From positions 51,303-115,302 of the forward strand of contig ONYA01000006.1 in the NCBI GenBank assembly GCA_900321965.1: a stretch of DNA of 64,000 nucleotides, in the 5' to 3' direction. The stretch comes from an uncultured Prevotellaceae bacterium. GTDB taxonomy: Bacteria; Bacteroidota; Bacteroidia; Bacteroidales; Bacteroidaceae. Every line of letters starts with the position of its first letter. Positions within the stretch are counted from its first letter, which is position 1. The notes beneath the pieces were generated by a model. It was not told where the DNA came from. It worked only from the letters and a program-made list of their open reading frames with translations, and did no database searches. Position numbers and translations under genes: made by a program. Shown here piece by piece: positions 37,805-45,936 of this stretch.

Positions 37805-38487
37805 ATGGCTAAAAACATAAGTTTCACTATCAAGTTCTGGCGCCAGAATGGCCCCAAGGACCAGGGACATTTCGACACCCACGAGATGCACGATATTCCC
37901 GATGACACCTCTTTCCTGGAGATGCTTGACATCCTGAACGAGGAGCTCATCAACGAAGGCAAGGAGCCCTTCGTGTTCGACCACGACTGCCGCGAGGGTA
38001 TCTGCGGTATGTGCTCAACGACGGCGACGTCATCACCGTCGAGCCTTGGCGCTCAGCTGCCTTCCCCGTCATCAAGGACTGTATGGTCGACCGTGGTGCC
38101 TTCGACAAGATTATCCAGGCCGGTGGTTACACCACCATCCGCACCGGTCAGGCTCAGGATGCCAACGCCATCCTCATCCCCAAGGAGGATGCCGACGAGG
38201 CTATGGACTGCGCCAGCTGCATTGGTTGTGGCGCCTGCGTCGCCGCTTGTAAGAACGGCTCCGCCATGCTCTTCGTATCGTCGAAGGTCAGCCAGCTCGC
38301 CCTCCTTCCCCAGGGTCGCGTAGAGGCTGCCCGTCGTGTGAAGAACATGATTGCCAAGATGGACGAGCTCGGCTTCGGCAACTGCACCAACACCCGTGCC
38401 TGCGAAGCCGTCTGCCCGAAGAACGAGACCATCGCCAACATCGCCCGCCTGAACCGCGAGATGATCAAGGCCAAGATGGCAGACTAA
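37805..38487 (+). pseudogene. frdB: Fumarate reductase iron-sulfur subunit, broken by a frameshift deletion
   Basis: The start (MAKNISFTIKFWRQNGPKDQ) reads normally to [12 protein letters not shown] (C62, C67, C70), three ligands of the [2Fe-2S] cluster. At 38014-38017 the frame changes by +1 mod 3, and reading continues as [14 protein letters not shown] to the natural end, including [14 protein letters not shown] and [15 protein letters not shown] for the [4Fe-4S] and [3Fe-4S] clusters. Compared with remembered family members about 24 residues are missing, including the fourth [2Fe-2S] Cys, which suggests a loss near 73 bases. It may be a true mutation or an assembly fault. Confidence 0.88.
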
Positions 38488-38513
38488 AGGTTTCACCTTT
38501 TTATTTATAATAA

Positions 38514-38545
38514 GAGCGCCGCAGAAAAAACTGCGGCGCTCTTTT
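38514..38545 (+). terminator. Intrinsic terminator of the frd operon
   Basis: GAGCGCCGCAG (38514-38524) pairs perfectly with CTGCGGCGCTC (38531-38541), followed by TTTT. Confidence 0.9.
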
Positions 38546-38574
38546 GGTGCTTTAGGCAATTATTTGTATCTTTG
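38543..38574 (+). promoter_or_regulatory. Promoter of the MGMT-like gene
   Basis: TTTG at 38543-38546, 20 bases, TATCTTTG at 38567-38574. The -33 box is part of the T-run of the frd terminator. The ATG is 9 bases downstream. Confidence 0.7.
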
Positions 38575-38583
38575 CGGTCTGAG

Positions 38584-38952
38584 ATGAAAGACTATCCTGA
38601 TAAGATGACGGCAGAGCAGGCGCGGATGTTTCGCGACGACGTGCTGACGATCGTCAGCCAGATTCCTCGTGGACGGGTGACGACCTATGGTCATATCGCT
38701 GCGTGGGCTGGATGGCCGAGTCATTCGCGGATGGTGGGACGGACATTGAGATATACACCAGGAGCCGAGACTTTGCCTTGTCATCGTGTGGTTAACAAGG
38801 AGGGGCGTACAGCGCCAGGCTGGAGCCGTCAGCGCCCTTTATTGGAGGCAGAGGGAGTGGGCTTCAAGTCTAATGGACATGTGGATATGAGCCGTCATTT
38901 ATGGGAACCTTCTATTGAATCTAATGAAACGGAATTAAAGGGACATGAGTAA
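38584..38952 (+). CDS. MGMT-family alkyl-DNA transferase (DNA-binding domain only)
   Basis: 122 residues from the ATG at 38584. It is the single C-terminal domain of O6-methylguanine-DNA methyltransferase: IPRGRVTTYGHIAAWAG, the Arg finger in SHSRMVGRTLR, and the active-site LPCHRVVNKEG. The PCHR cysteine is present, so it could transfer alkyl groups, unlike alkyltransferase-like proteins where this is Trp or Ala. The N-terminal domain of full Ogt/Ada is missing. Only the RAYT gene lies between it and an AlkZ-related gene. Confidence 0.85.
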   Translation: MKDYPDKMTAEQARMFRDDVLTIVSQIPRGRVTTYGHIAAWAGWPSHSRMVGRTLRYTPGAETLPCHRVVNKEGRTAPGWSRQRPLLEAEGVGFKSNGHVDMSRHLWEPSIESNETELKGHE

Positions 38953-38980
38953 GGGTCTTTGGCGCTTTTGTTCTGTTTGC

Positions 38981-38995
38981 TGCTGTGCCACAGCA
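38981..38995. repeat. REP-like palindrome at the 3' end of the first RAYT gene
   Basis: TGCTGTGCCACAGCA, perfect palindrome around one base, in the short gap between the MGMT-like gene and the RAYT stop codon. Its flank TTGTTCTGTTT is shared with the mnmG copy. Confidence 0.7.
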
Positions 38996-39008
38996 ACAAG
39001 CTCAACGC

Positions 39009-40022
39009 TCAACCTTCACAAATAGCCCTCGCCATCTCGTTAAGCTCTAAGCATTGCCCCCGCTTGATGATAGTCTTCTCATTATGATGCTCCCATGGCG
39101 CCAGTATCAGTAGTTGCCCTCTGGCGCAGGCATCCATCCTCATGCCGCCAGGCTTTGCTAAATCCGTAAAGCCATTCTCTTGCAGATAGACCAACGGCAG
39201 CCCTTCGTCGAAGGCCGCCCTCATAATGGCTTTTTCTCCTTTCGAGATTGCTGGCGACACCAGCACGGCCCCTTGCTTTGCTGCTCTAAGACATTCGTTC
39301 ATCTTCGCCTGTAAATCGCTATCGCTGATGCTCCTCGAGCACTGCACCTGTATCTTCAACGGCCTTTCCAACAAAAACCGATTACCAATAGCCGAAAAGT
39401 TGAACCCAGCAAAAATCAGTCCCCTTTGAACTCTAAAGAGGTCAGGGTTCTCCCGCTTCATCAGCAGACGCCGTGGGTTATCTTTCAGGTAGTTCAGCCA
39501 TCGCTCAAGTTGTCCCTCCTTTAGCAAGATCTGGTCGTTAAAGCCCTTTGCAAACAGCAGCCCGTTTTCGCGGCTCTGTTGTGCATGTTGCTGTGCCACA
39601 GCAACAAACTCTACCGGCATCACCTTCCTAAATGCTTGGTTGCAGGCCTGCTTCACGCCCAGCAGCACCTTCCCAAGCGGTTTTTCCATCCGCTCCTTCA
39701 CAAACAGAATGGCGTGCAGATGATCAGGCATCATCTGCAGCGCCACCACCTTCACTTCAGGATGATAGCTGCCTATCGTTTGCCATATCTGCCCTATGGC
39801 CTCTCCCAATGGCGATAGTGCGATATGAGGCGCCTCTGACGATGGCTCCACAGCCTCGCTTCGTCCCACCACCTGTCCAAACAGTGGCATCCGTCCCTCT
39901 GTCACCATCGTTATCATATACATCCGTCGTGCTGTGTAGTCATTATCCACACAGCGTCGCTGCATTGAGGGCTTCTTCTCGCCAGCAAATGCCTTCTGAC
40001 TTTCAAATGTTGCTCTATCCAT
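39009..40022 (-). CDS. REP-associated tyrosine transposase (RAYT, Y1/HUH family) with extra C-terminal domain
   Basis: 337 residues from the ATG at 40022. The Y1 transposase domain has the HUH motif DHLHAIL (H101, H103) and the catalytic Tyr Y178 in WLNYLKDNPRR. Between them lies VEFVAVAQQHAQQSREN, coded by a palindromic REP-like repeat (39587-39605). The second half (about 210-337) is a domain not usual for RAYTs: GAVLVSPAISKGEKAIMRAA, LPLVYLQENGF, ARGQLLILAPWE; its pattern recalls DprA/SLOG nucleotide-binding folds, an inference only. RAYTs cut and move REP palindromes and are usually host-domesticated. No IS ends are seen. Confidence 0.82.
   Translation of the reverse strand: MDRATFESQKAFAGEKKPSMQRRCVDNDYTARRMYMITMVTEGRMPLFGQVVGRSEAVEPSSEAPHIALSPLGEAIGQIWQTIGSYHPEVKVVALQMMPDHLHAILFVKERMEKPLGKVLLGVKQACNQAFRKVMPVEFVAVAQQHAQQSRENGLLFAKGFNDQILLKEGQLERWLNYLKDNPRRLLMKRENPDLFRVQRGLIFAGFNFSAIGNRFLLERPLKIQVQCSRSISDSDLQAKMNECLRAAKQGAVLVSPAISKGEKAIMRAAFDEGLPLVYLQENGFTDLAKPGGMRMDACARGQLLILAPWEHHNEKTIIKRGQCLELNEMARAICEG
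39587..39605. repeat. REP-like palindrome inside the first RAYT gene
   Basis: GTTGCTGTGCCACAGCAAC, perfect palindrome around one base. It is translated as part of VAVAQQHAQQ between the HUH and Tyr motifs of the transposase. Confidence 0.75.
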
Positions 40023-40035
40023 AGCAATTGTGCCG

Positions 40036-40043
40036 CAAAGATA
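40036..40043 (-). promoter_or_regulatory. -7 box of the first RAYT gene
   Basis: Minus strand TATCTTTG, 13 bases before the ATG at 40022. It is divergent from the box at 40087. Confidence 0.5.
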
Positions 40044-40086
40044 CAACTTTTCTCGTGACTATATTCATTTATTCGGAAAAAAGTCG

Positions 40087-40094
40087 TATATTTG
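40087..40094 (+). promoter_or_regulatory. -7 box of the AlkZ-related gene
   Basis: TATATTTG, 9 bases before the ATG. The following leader TTTGCGGTCAGAGATGAA is nearly identical to that of the MGMT-like gene (one difference). Confidence 0.55.
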
Positions 40095-40103
40095 CGGTCA
40101 GAG

Positions 40104-40772
40104 ATGAAGCACAACGAGATATATTCAGCAGCCCAACTGACGGCATTCATTCAAGAGGTGGGATTTCTACCTCTGTTAGACAGTGGCATACAAGGCTTTT
40201 CAGCAGAAGAGATTGTGACTGACGACTGCCGCTATGTGGTATTCGACGATGGCGGTTGGGACTGGCCGTTGTGGAAGTGGAAGGGTCCCATCGTGTCGGA
40301 AGGCAGTTGCGTTTATGGCAAGTTCTTCAATAAGAAAGCCGGGTTCATCAGTCGCGCGTGGTGGCCTGACTTCTGCAACTACCGCCGCAGCAAATATCCT
40401 GTGCCTGTAGAAGGAACCATTGACGACATCATCCTCACTACGCTCCGCGAACACGGCAGTCTCATTACTCGTGAACTGCGTGCGGCTTGTGGCTTCGACG
40501 GCCCCAAGATGCGTAGTAAGTTTGACGGCTATGTCACCCGCCTACAAATGGCCTGCCTTATCGTCACCGAGGATTTCGTATATCCCACTGACAAGCATGG
40601 ACGTGAATACGGTTGGGGTTGGTCGCTACTCACAACCCCCGAGACGCTCATGGGACGTGATGCTTTCCGTTGTCCACATACTCCGGAAGAGTCTTATCAA
40701 CGAATCATTTCCCATTTTCGAGCCCTTCTGCCAAATGCTTCCGATAGACAGCTCCAACGGTTGATAGGATGA
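40104..40772 (+). CDS. AlkZ-related winged-helix protein
   Basis: 222 residues from the ATG at 40104. It resembles the AlkZ-related family (relatives of the HTH_42/YcaQ DNA glycosylases): FIQEVGFLPLL, YVVFDDGGWDWPLWKWKGP, LREHGSLITRELRAACGFDG and FDGYVTRLQMACLIV. The winged-helix part (about 110-165) is seen, but the catalytic Gln-rich motif of AlkZ is not obvious, so activity is doubtful. With the MGMT-like gene it suggests an alkylation-repair pair. Its stop overlaps the EamA gene as ATGA, so the two are coupled. Confidence 0.65.
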   Translation: MKHNEIYSAAQLTAFIQEVGFLPLLDSGIQGFSAEEIVTDDCRYVVFDDGGWDWPLWKWKGPIVSEGSCVYGKFFNKKAGFISRAWWPDFCNYRRSKYPVPVEGTIDDIILTTLREHGSLITRELRAACGFDGPKMRSKFDGYVTRLQMACLIVTEDFVYPTDKHGREYGWGWSLLTTPETLMGRDAFRCPHTPEESYQRIISHFRALLPNASDRQLQRLIG

Positions 40773-41665
40773 CTTTTTTGCCCGTGAGAAGAAAGATGAG
40801 CGAGACGAGGAAAGGATTTGTGCAGTTGCACCTGAGTGTGCTTTTGGCAGGCTTTACGGGCTTGTTCGGACGGCTTATCACCCTCAACGAGGTGGATATC
40901 GTGTGGTATCGCATGCTGTTTACGAGCGCTATTCTGCTCGTGTTTACGGGTCTGCCGAGGGTAGGGTGGCGCAAGTTCCTGCAACTTAGCGGCTGTGGGG
41001 CGCTGCTGGGCTTCCATTGGATTCTGTTCTACGGCAGCATCAAGGCGTCGAACGTCTCCATCGGTGTCATCTGCTTCTCGCTGATAGGTTTCTTTACGGC
41101 TTTGTTCGAACCGCTGCTTTTCAAGAGGCGTCTTTCTGGCTGGGAGCTGCTCTTCTCGCTGATAACGGTGGCGGGCGTGTTGTGCATCTTCTCCCTTGAC
41201 GCCCGTTATCGCTATGGCATAATGATTGGTGTGGTGTCGTCAGCAGCCTGCGCCCTCTACGCCATCTGCAACAAGAAAGTGAGTGTGGGTGTGCGCAGTA
41301 GGACGGTGCTGATGTACCAGATGTCGGGAGGACTCGTCCTTGTGTCGGCCATCATCCCCGTCTATCTCCTTTTCTTTCCCAGTCAGCAGCCCGTCGTTGT
41401 CGTGCCCGATGGTTCTAATCTCTGGTTCATGCTCTGCCATGCGCTGTTCTGCACCGTTGGTATGTACCTCTTGCAGATTCAGGCCCTGAAGCGGCTGTCG
41501 GCCTTCACCGTCAATCTCACTTACAACCTCGAGCCCTGCTACACCATCATCCTCGCCTTCATCATCTTCGGCGAGGGGCGCGAAATCAATTTCTCCTTCT
41601 ACGTGGGCATAGCCCTCATCCTGCTCAGCGTCTTGCTGCAAACCAGGCGGGCGTGGAGGAAGTGA
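40769..41665 (+). CDS. EamA/DMT-family transporter
   Basis: 298 residues with about ten membrane spans in two EamA repeats (about 20-145 and 160-295). It belongs to the drug/metabolite transporter superfamily, which exports amino acids, metabolites or drugs; the substrate is unknown. The first repeat has GLFGRLITLNEVDIVWYRML, the second YNLEPCYTIILAFIIFGEGRE, a common ending motif. The ATG at 40769 overlaps the previous stop; an alternative start is 40796 (MSETRKGF). Confidence 0.85.
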   Translation: MTFLPVRRKMSETRKGFVQLHLSVLLAGFTGLFGRLITLNEVDIVWYRMLFTSAILLVFTGLPRVGWRKFLQLSGCGALLGFHWILFYGSIKASNVSIGVICFSLIGFFTALFEPLLFKRRLSGWELLFSLITVAGVLCIFSLDARYRYGIMIGVVSSAACALYAICNKKVSVGVRSRTVLMYQMSGGLVLVSAIIPVYLLFFPSQQPVVVVPDGSNLWFMLCHALFCTVGMYLLQIQALKRLSAFTVNLTYNLEPCYTIILAFIIFGEGREINFSFYVGIALILLSVLLQTRRAWRK

Positions 41666-41683
41666 CTTTTGTTTTATAGAAGT

Positions 41684-42889
41684 ATGAAGGACAGTATGGA
41701 AGCACCGCGATGTGAGACCCAGCATAACCAGCACCGCCGGTCGTACTGGCACGACTACCACCAAAAGGGGCTTTATATGATTACGATGGTTATCGGCGGG
41801 CGTAAGCGTCTTTTCGGGAGTATTGTAGGGCGTGCTAACGGACGGCCAGGAACCGACGAGGCGCCCCATGTTCAGCTGTCGGAATTAGGCCGGCGCGTGT
41901 TCAAGGAGGAGGTGCCGAAGATTCATCGCTTTTATCCCCAGGTGGAGGTATGGCGGGTGGCGATGATGCCCGACCATATCCATCTGCTGCTGTGCGTACG
42001 CGAGACGCTCCGCGAGGGCAAGCACCTGGGGATGGTGGTGCGGGGCTTTAAGACGGGCTGCTCGCGGGCGTGGTGGGCGCTGCAGGATGAGAGGGGGCTT
42101 GGCGGAGAAACGCCAAGCACGGCAGCTGCTAATAACGCCGGCGCTTCTCCTGCCGGCGCTTCTCCTGCCGGCGCCGTTACAACCGGCGTTCCTGCCGCCG
42201 GCGCCGTTCCTGCCGCCGGCGCTTCTGCCGTTGTGCCCAAGGCTTCTCCCTTGGGCAGTGCCCCTCTGCGCCCCGTGCTTTTCGAGAAGGGCTACCACGA
42301 CCGCATCATCAACCGCCCCGGTATGCTGGAGAACATCAAGCGCTATATGGCTGAGAACCCGCTCCGCGCCCGTATCCGTGAGGAGTGCCCCAGGCTCATG
42401 GAGCGCCAGCTGCATCTATGGATTGGTGGCCGCGAATATGCCGCCTTCGGTAACCTCTTCCTTTTGAAATACCCTATTAAGGAGCAGGTGTTCTTCCATC
42501 GCAAGGACCCTGAGACAGGCCAAGCCACCGAACTTACCGAGGCATACCAGGCTGAGCACCGCCGCCTGTTGCGTGTTGCCGAAGAGGGCGCGGTGCTTGT
42601 CACGCCAGGTATCTCACGAGGCGAGAGCCTTGTCGTCAGCGATGCCCTTGACGCCCGTCTGCCTCTGATTCTTCTGCAGAAAGAGCCTATTGGCGAATAC
42701 TGGAAACCGCCCCAGCGCCGTTTCTATGCCTGTGCTGCCGGCCACCTGCTTATCCTTGCCCCTTGGGCTGTTGACGGGTCTACCGACTACTCCCGTTTTC
42801 ATCGGCTCAACGACTATGCCCGCGAGATATGCGAAGCTACCGAAATGCGTATTCTGAACTATTCTGTTATGAAACAAACTGAACGATGA
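41684..42889 (+). CDS. REP-associated tyrosine transposase (RAYT) with palindrome-rich insert and extra C-terminal domain
   Basis: 401 residues from the ATG at 41684. HUH motif DHIHLLL (H98, H100) and catalytic Tyr Y221 in IKRYMAENPLR. Between them, residues about 138-191 are an insert of Gly, Ala, Pro and Ser (PAGASPAGAV, PAAGAVPAAGA), coded by GCCGGCGC palindromes in tandem. The insert falls at the same place as the shorter palindrome insert in the other RAYT (39009). The C-terminal domain (about 270-401) is homologous to that of the other copy: EEGAVLVTPGISRGESLVVS, LPLILLQKEPIG, GHLLILAPWA. Active motifs are intact. Confidence 0.82.
   Translation: MKDSMEAPRCETQHNQHRRSYWHDYHQKGLYMITMVIGGRKRLFGSIVGRANGRPGTDEAPHVQLSELGRRVFKEEVPKIHRFYPQVEVWRVAMMPDHIHLLLCVRETLREGKHLGMVVRGFKTGCSRAWWALQDERGLGGETPSTAAANNAGASPAGASPAGAVTTGVPAAGAVPAAGASAVVPKASPLGSAPLRPVLFEKGYHDRIINRPGMLENIKRYMAENPLRARIREECPRLMERQLHLWIGGREYAAFGNLFLLKYPIKEQVFFHRKDPETGQATELTEAYQAEHRRLLRVAEEGAVLVTPGISRGESLVVSDALDARLPLILLQKEPIGEYWKPPQRRFYACAAGHLLILAPWAVDGSTDYSRFHRLNDYAREICEATEMRILNYSVMKQTER
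42097..42256. repeat. Palindrome cluster inside the second RAYT gene
   Basis: A hairpin GCTTGGCG/CGCCAAGC (42097-42104 and 42111-42118), then an array of GCCGGCGCTTCTCCT-type units with central GCCGGC palindromes (42137-42229), then a hairpin GCCCAAG/CTTGGGC (42235-42256). All are in frame with the gene. Confidence 0.8.
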
Positions 42890-42965
42890 CTTATTCAGGC
42901 GATTGATATCTTTTGGCGCAGCATCCTCCCACGCGCGCGTATAGGGAGGCTAAAGCGGAAATCAT

Positions 42966-43056
42966 CCCACCCACGTCGCCCATCCCACCCCTATACTTCT
43001 TGCCCCCACAAACCCGCAAAGCTGGAGCCAGGAGCGACATGGGCGACGTGGGTGGG
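42966..43056. repeat. Inverted repeat in the RAYT-GH30 intergenic region
   Basis: CCCACCCACGTCGCCCA (42966-42982) pairs perfectly with 43040-43056 (17 bases, loop 57). The wider gap 42890-43323 also holds AAGAGGTAATAAGG-like repeats near 43090-43135 and the dispersed repeat at 43141. I see no gene; an 86-codon minus frame (42991-43251) is composed of these repeats. Confidence 0.75.
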
Positions 43057-43140
43057 GTCTTTTCTGGTTAAGCTATCCCTATATAGGGAAGAGGGAAACG
43101 GTAATAAGGGAAGAGGTAATAAGGTAAAAGGTAAGAGATA

Positions 43141-43188
43141 AAACGTCACGGCCTCTCGTGAAAACGTCACGGCCGTAAAATTTGGCTT
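43141..43188. repeat. Dispersed AACGTCACGGCC repeat
   Basis: Two copies of AACGTCACGGCC separated by TCTCGTGAA, followed by GTAAAATTTGG. Related copies lie at 9148 and 48155. Confidence 0.6.
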
Positions 43189-43290
43189 TCGTGTTTCCCC
43201 CTTCCTGTCTACGCTTCCGCCTTTACGAAAAATGTGCTGTGAAACCAACAAAAAAAGTTTGGAAAATGAAAATATCTCGCTTTTTTGTTG

Positions 43291-43298
43291 TAATTTTG
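43291..43298 (+). promoter_or_regulatory. -7 box of the GH30 gene
   Basis: TAATTTTG, 25 bases before the ATG. A TTTG at 43258-43261 is too far for a normal -33 box. Confidence 0.45.
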
Positions 43299-43323
43299 CA
43301 ACCCAACCTAAAGCTTCCGTAAG

Positions 43324-45750
43324 ATGAAAGTATATTTTGTAACAGCATTATTCTGCCTGATGGGCAGTTTCGTGTGGGGTCAGACCAGTTTCACGCAGCC
43401 CACAACCTTGTATCTGATGCATAGCAGCGGCAACCACGTAGAGATGGGCAGCGACAATGGCGGCTGGATAGAAGCCCCCACGAAGAGCAGCCCGCAGCAG
43501 GTGACCATCGTGCCCGCCGGTCAGGGCTACTATAACATCCAGGCCGCCGGCCAGTCTCTGTATCTCGCCCTCGAAGGCCAGTGGAACTCGAAGTTCATAG
43601 CCAGTGCTACGGCAGCCGCTGCTAAGTGGACCATTGAGCCGGCTTCCGGACAGTTTGTCAAGCTGCGCTGCAAGTCCAACAACCTGTATATGGGTACCGA
43701 CAGCAACGCTGGCCACTCCAAGATTTTCACCGATAAGAACGGCTCCGACATGAAGCACCTGTGGTATTTCAGCGACAACGTGAAACAGGCGCCGCCTACC
43801 GACACCCTCCGCTATATGGTGAGTCCGCAGTTGGTGCGCCAGCACTTCGACGGCTGGGGCGTGTCGCTCTGCTGGTGGGCCGGCCAGTGTGGCAAGTGGA
43901 GCGACGCTAAGATTGACGAGATTGTAGAGTGGCTGGTCAGTCCCACAGGGCTTAACTACAGTCACTTCCGCTACAACATCGGCGGCGGCGACGACCCTGA
44001 GAACCGCCACTGCACCAAGCACCACATGGGCAACGGCAAGGGACTGCGCGCCGAAATGGAGGGCTTCAAGGACTTCAGCGGCGACGAGTATCACTGGGAC
44101 CGCGATGCCGCCCAGCGCAAGATTATGCTGAAAATCAAGGAGAAGCGCCCCGATGCCGTGTTCGAGGCCTTCAGCAACTCCTGTCCTTACTACATGACCT
44201 ACAGCGGCTGCGTCAGCGGCAATGCCGACGGTGGCAAGGACAACCTGAAGCCCGAGTACTACGATGAGTTTGCCCACTATCTTGTTGACGTCTGCAAGCA
44301 TTACAAGGATGTGTACGGCATAGAGTTCAAGACGCTGGAGCCGTTCAACGAGTCGGTGACCAACTTCTGGTATGCCAACGGTCCGCAGGAGGGCTGCCAT
44401 TTCGACTATTCCTCACAGATAAATTTCATACGCGTGCTGGAGCCCATCTTGCGCGCCTCAGGTCTTAGCACCGTCATCTCTGCCTCCGACGAGACCAACG
44501 TAGGGCTGTCCGTACAGGGTTTCAAGGAATACAAGAGCGCCGGCGTCCTGCCTTTGGTGGGCCAGTGGAACACGCACACCTATCAGGCCAGCAATGCCGA
44601 CCGCGCCCGTCTGGCCCTGCTGGCCCATCAGGCCGGAAAGCCCCTGTGGATGAGCGAGACTGGCTCCGGCGGCAATGGCATCGGCGGCAACCTCAGCCTG
44701 GCCCAGCGACTCATCGACGATATGCGCTACATACAGCCTGAGGCGTGGATTGACTGGCAGTATATGGAAGAGGCTAACGACCAGTGGTGTACCGTCCGCG
44801 GCAGTTTTGCCAACCAGACCTATGCCAAGGTGAAGAACTACTACGTGCGCCAGCAATGCTCGCGCTTCATCAAGCGGGGCTACGACATCGTCACCTCGCT
44901 CTGTCCGCAGTCGTTGGCGGCTGTCAATGCCGCCCGCGACACCCTGGTGCTCGTCCTGCTGAACGAGGGAGCCAAGGCCGTTCATCATATCAACCTGTCG
45001 CAGTTCGGCACGCTGCCGGCACTCGCCGACATTGAGGTCTACCGCACGTCGGCCAGCGAGAACCTGACCCGCACCAAGAGCGGCATCACCCTCGAAGCCG
45101 ACGGACTCATGGCAGCCCTGCCCGCCCAGAGCATCGTCACCCTCGTCATACCCGTCAGCAAGATGGCCGACGCCCAGGAGCTGCTGTGCGACGGTGTAGA
45201 ATACCTGATTGTTCCCCGTCACGAGAATGCCCGCGCCATCACGGCAACGGCCAGTCAGGTCACCATCCAGGATATTAACTACGGCGACGCCCAGCGCTGG
45301 CGACTGACGGACATGGGCAACGGCACCTATAGCCTGCAGAATGCACTCGGCCTGCGACTGACGGCCCATCGCAGCAGCAGCAGTTCGTCGCTGACAGCCC
45401 AGAAGGCACAGGCCAGCGAGCAGAACTTCTACATAGACCCCGTCGACGCACCGTTCTTCAAAATCTTAGCCAGCAACGGCCGCACCCACGGCTTCGACCT
45501 CAGCAACGAGTCGACGGCTGCCGGTACGGTGATTACCGTCTGGCAGTACCAGGACAGCAACCCGACGCCCGTCCACCGCCAGTGGATGCTCTTCCCGCTC
45601 ACAGCGTCGCAGCAGCCCGATGGCATCGCAGACCTTCAAGTTGCTGAGCGTCATGCCGACAATGCCGTCTACGACCTGCTGGGGCGCAGAACGACTGCCG
45701 TCGGGCGCGGCATCTACATTGTCCGAGGGCGGAAAGTCGTGGTGCGTTAG
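43324..45750 (+). CDS. Glycoside hydrolase family 30 protein with ricin-type lectin domains
   Basis: 808 residues. A signal peptide (1-19, VWGQ) precedes a ricin-like beta-trefoil region (about 25-150, QAAGQSLYLALEGQWNSKF). The GH30 barrel (about 160-600) has DGWGVSLCWWAGQCGKWSD, YNIGGGDDP, the acid/base E343 in TLEPFNES and the nucleophile E445 in LWMSETGSGGN. These motifs are closest to the endo-beta-1,6-galactanase branch of GH30. A second lectin-like domain (about 630-775) and a tail VYDLLGRR...GIYIVRGRKVVVR (surface sorting) follow. It probably acts on arabinogalactan side chains outside the cell. Confidence 0.88.
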   Translation: MKVYFVTALFCLMGSFVWGQTSFTQPTTLYLMHSSGNHVEMGSDNGGWIEAPTKSSPQQVTIVPAGQGYYNIQAAGQSLYLALEGQWNSKFIASATAAAAKWTIEPASGQFVKLRCKSNNLYMGTDSNAGHSKIFTDKNGSDMKHLWYFSDNVKQAPPTDTLRYMVSPQLVRQHFDGWGVSLCWWAGQCGKWSDAKIDEIVEWLVSPTGLNYSHFRYNIGGGDDPENRHCTKHHMGNGKGLRAEMEGFKDFSGDEYHWDRDAAQRKIMLKIKEKRPDAVFEAFSNSCPYYMTYSGCVSGNADGGKDNLKPEYYDEFAHYLVDVCKHYKDVYGIEFKTLEPFNESVTNFWYANGPQEGCHFDYSSQINFIRVLEPILRASGLSTVISASDETNVGLSVQGFKEYKSAGVLPLVGQWNTHTYQASNADRARLALLAHQAGKPLWMSETGSGGNGIGGNLSLAQRLIDDMRYIQPEAWIDWQYMEEANDQWCTVRGSFANQTYAKVKNYYVRQQCSRFIKRGYDIVTSLCPQSLAAVNAARDTLVLVLLNEGAKAVHHINLSQFGTLPALADIEVYRTSASENLTRTKSGITLEADGLMAALPAQSIVTLVIPVSKMADAQELLCDGVEYLIVPRHENARAITATASQVTIQDINYGDAQRWRLTDMGNGTYSLQNALGLRLTAHRSSSSSSLTAQKAQASEQNFYIDPVDAPFFKILASNGRTHGFDLSNESTAAGTVITVWQYQDSNPTPVHRQWMLFPLTASQQPDGIADLQVAERHADNAVYDLLGRRTTAVGRGIYIVRGRKVVVR

Positions 45751-45879
45751 TCTTGCCTTAACGGGGCACGGGGCGGGTCAAGGAAACAGGTATTTTGACC
45801 CGCCCATGGCCAAAATTGGTTCAGAAATCCTTAAAAATGTTCTAAAATCAACAAAAATTTTACGATTTGACATATTTTA

Positions 45880-45911
45880 TTTGTTTTGAAACGTTTTTTT
45901 GCTTATATTTG
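45880..45911 (+). promoter_or_regulatory. Promoter of the sensor-like gene
   Basis: TTTG at 45880-45883, 20 bases, TATATTTG at 45904-45911. The ATG at 45937 is 25 bases downstream. Confidence 0.7.
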
Positions 45912-45936
45912 TGGCCTGAAACATATCGATATTTAT

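Noticed and set aside
38011-38323. Two overlapping frames in frdB as two separate genes
   Set aside because: Together they form one FrdB with a gap; the second ATG lies within the first frame at the broken cluster motif, and neither half would bind all clusters.
42991-43251. An 86-codon minus frame upstream of the GH30 gene
   Set aside because: It covers repeats (AACGTCACGGCC, GGTAATAAGG) and an inverted repeat, with no promoter.
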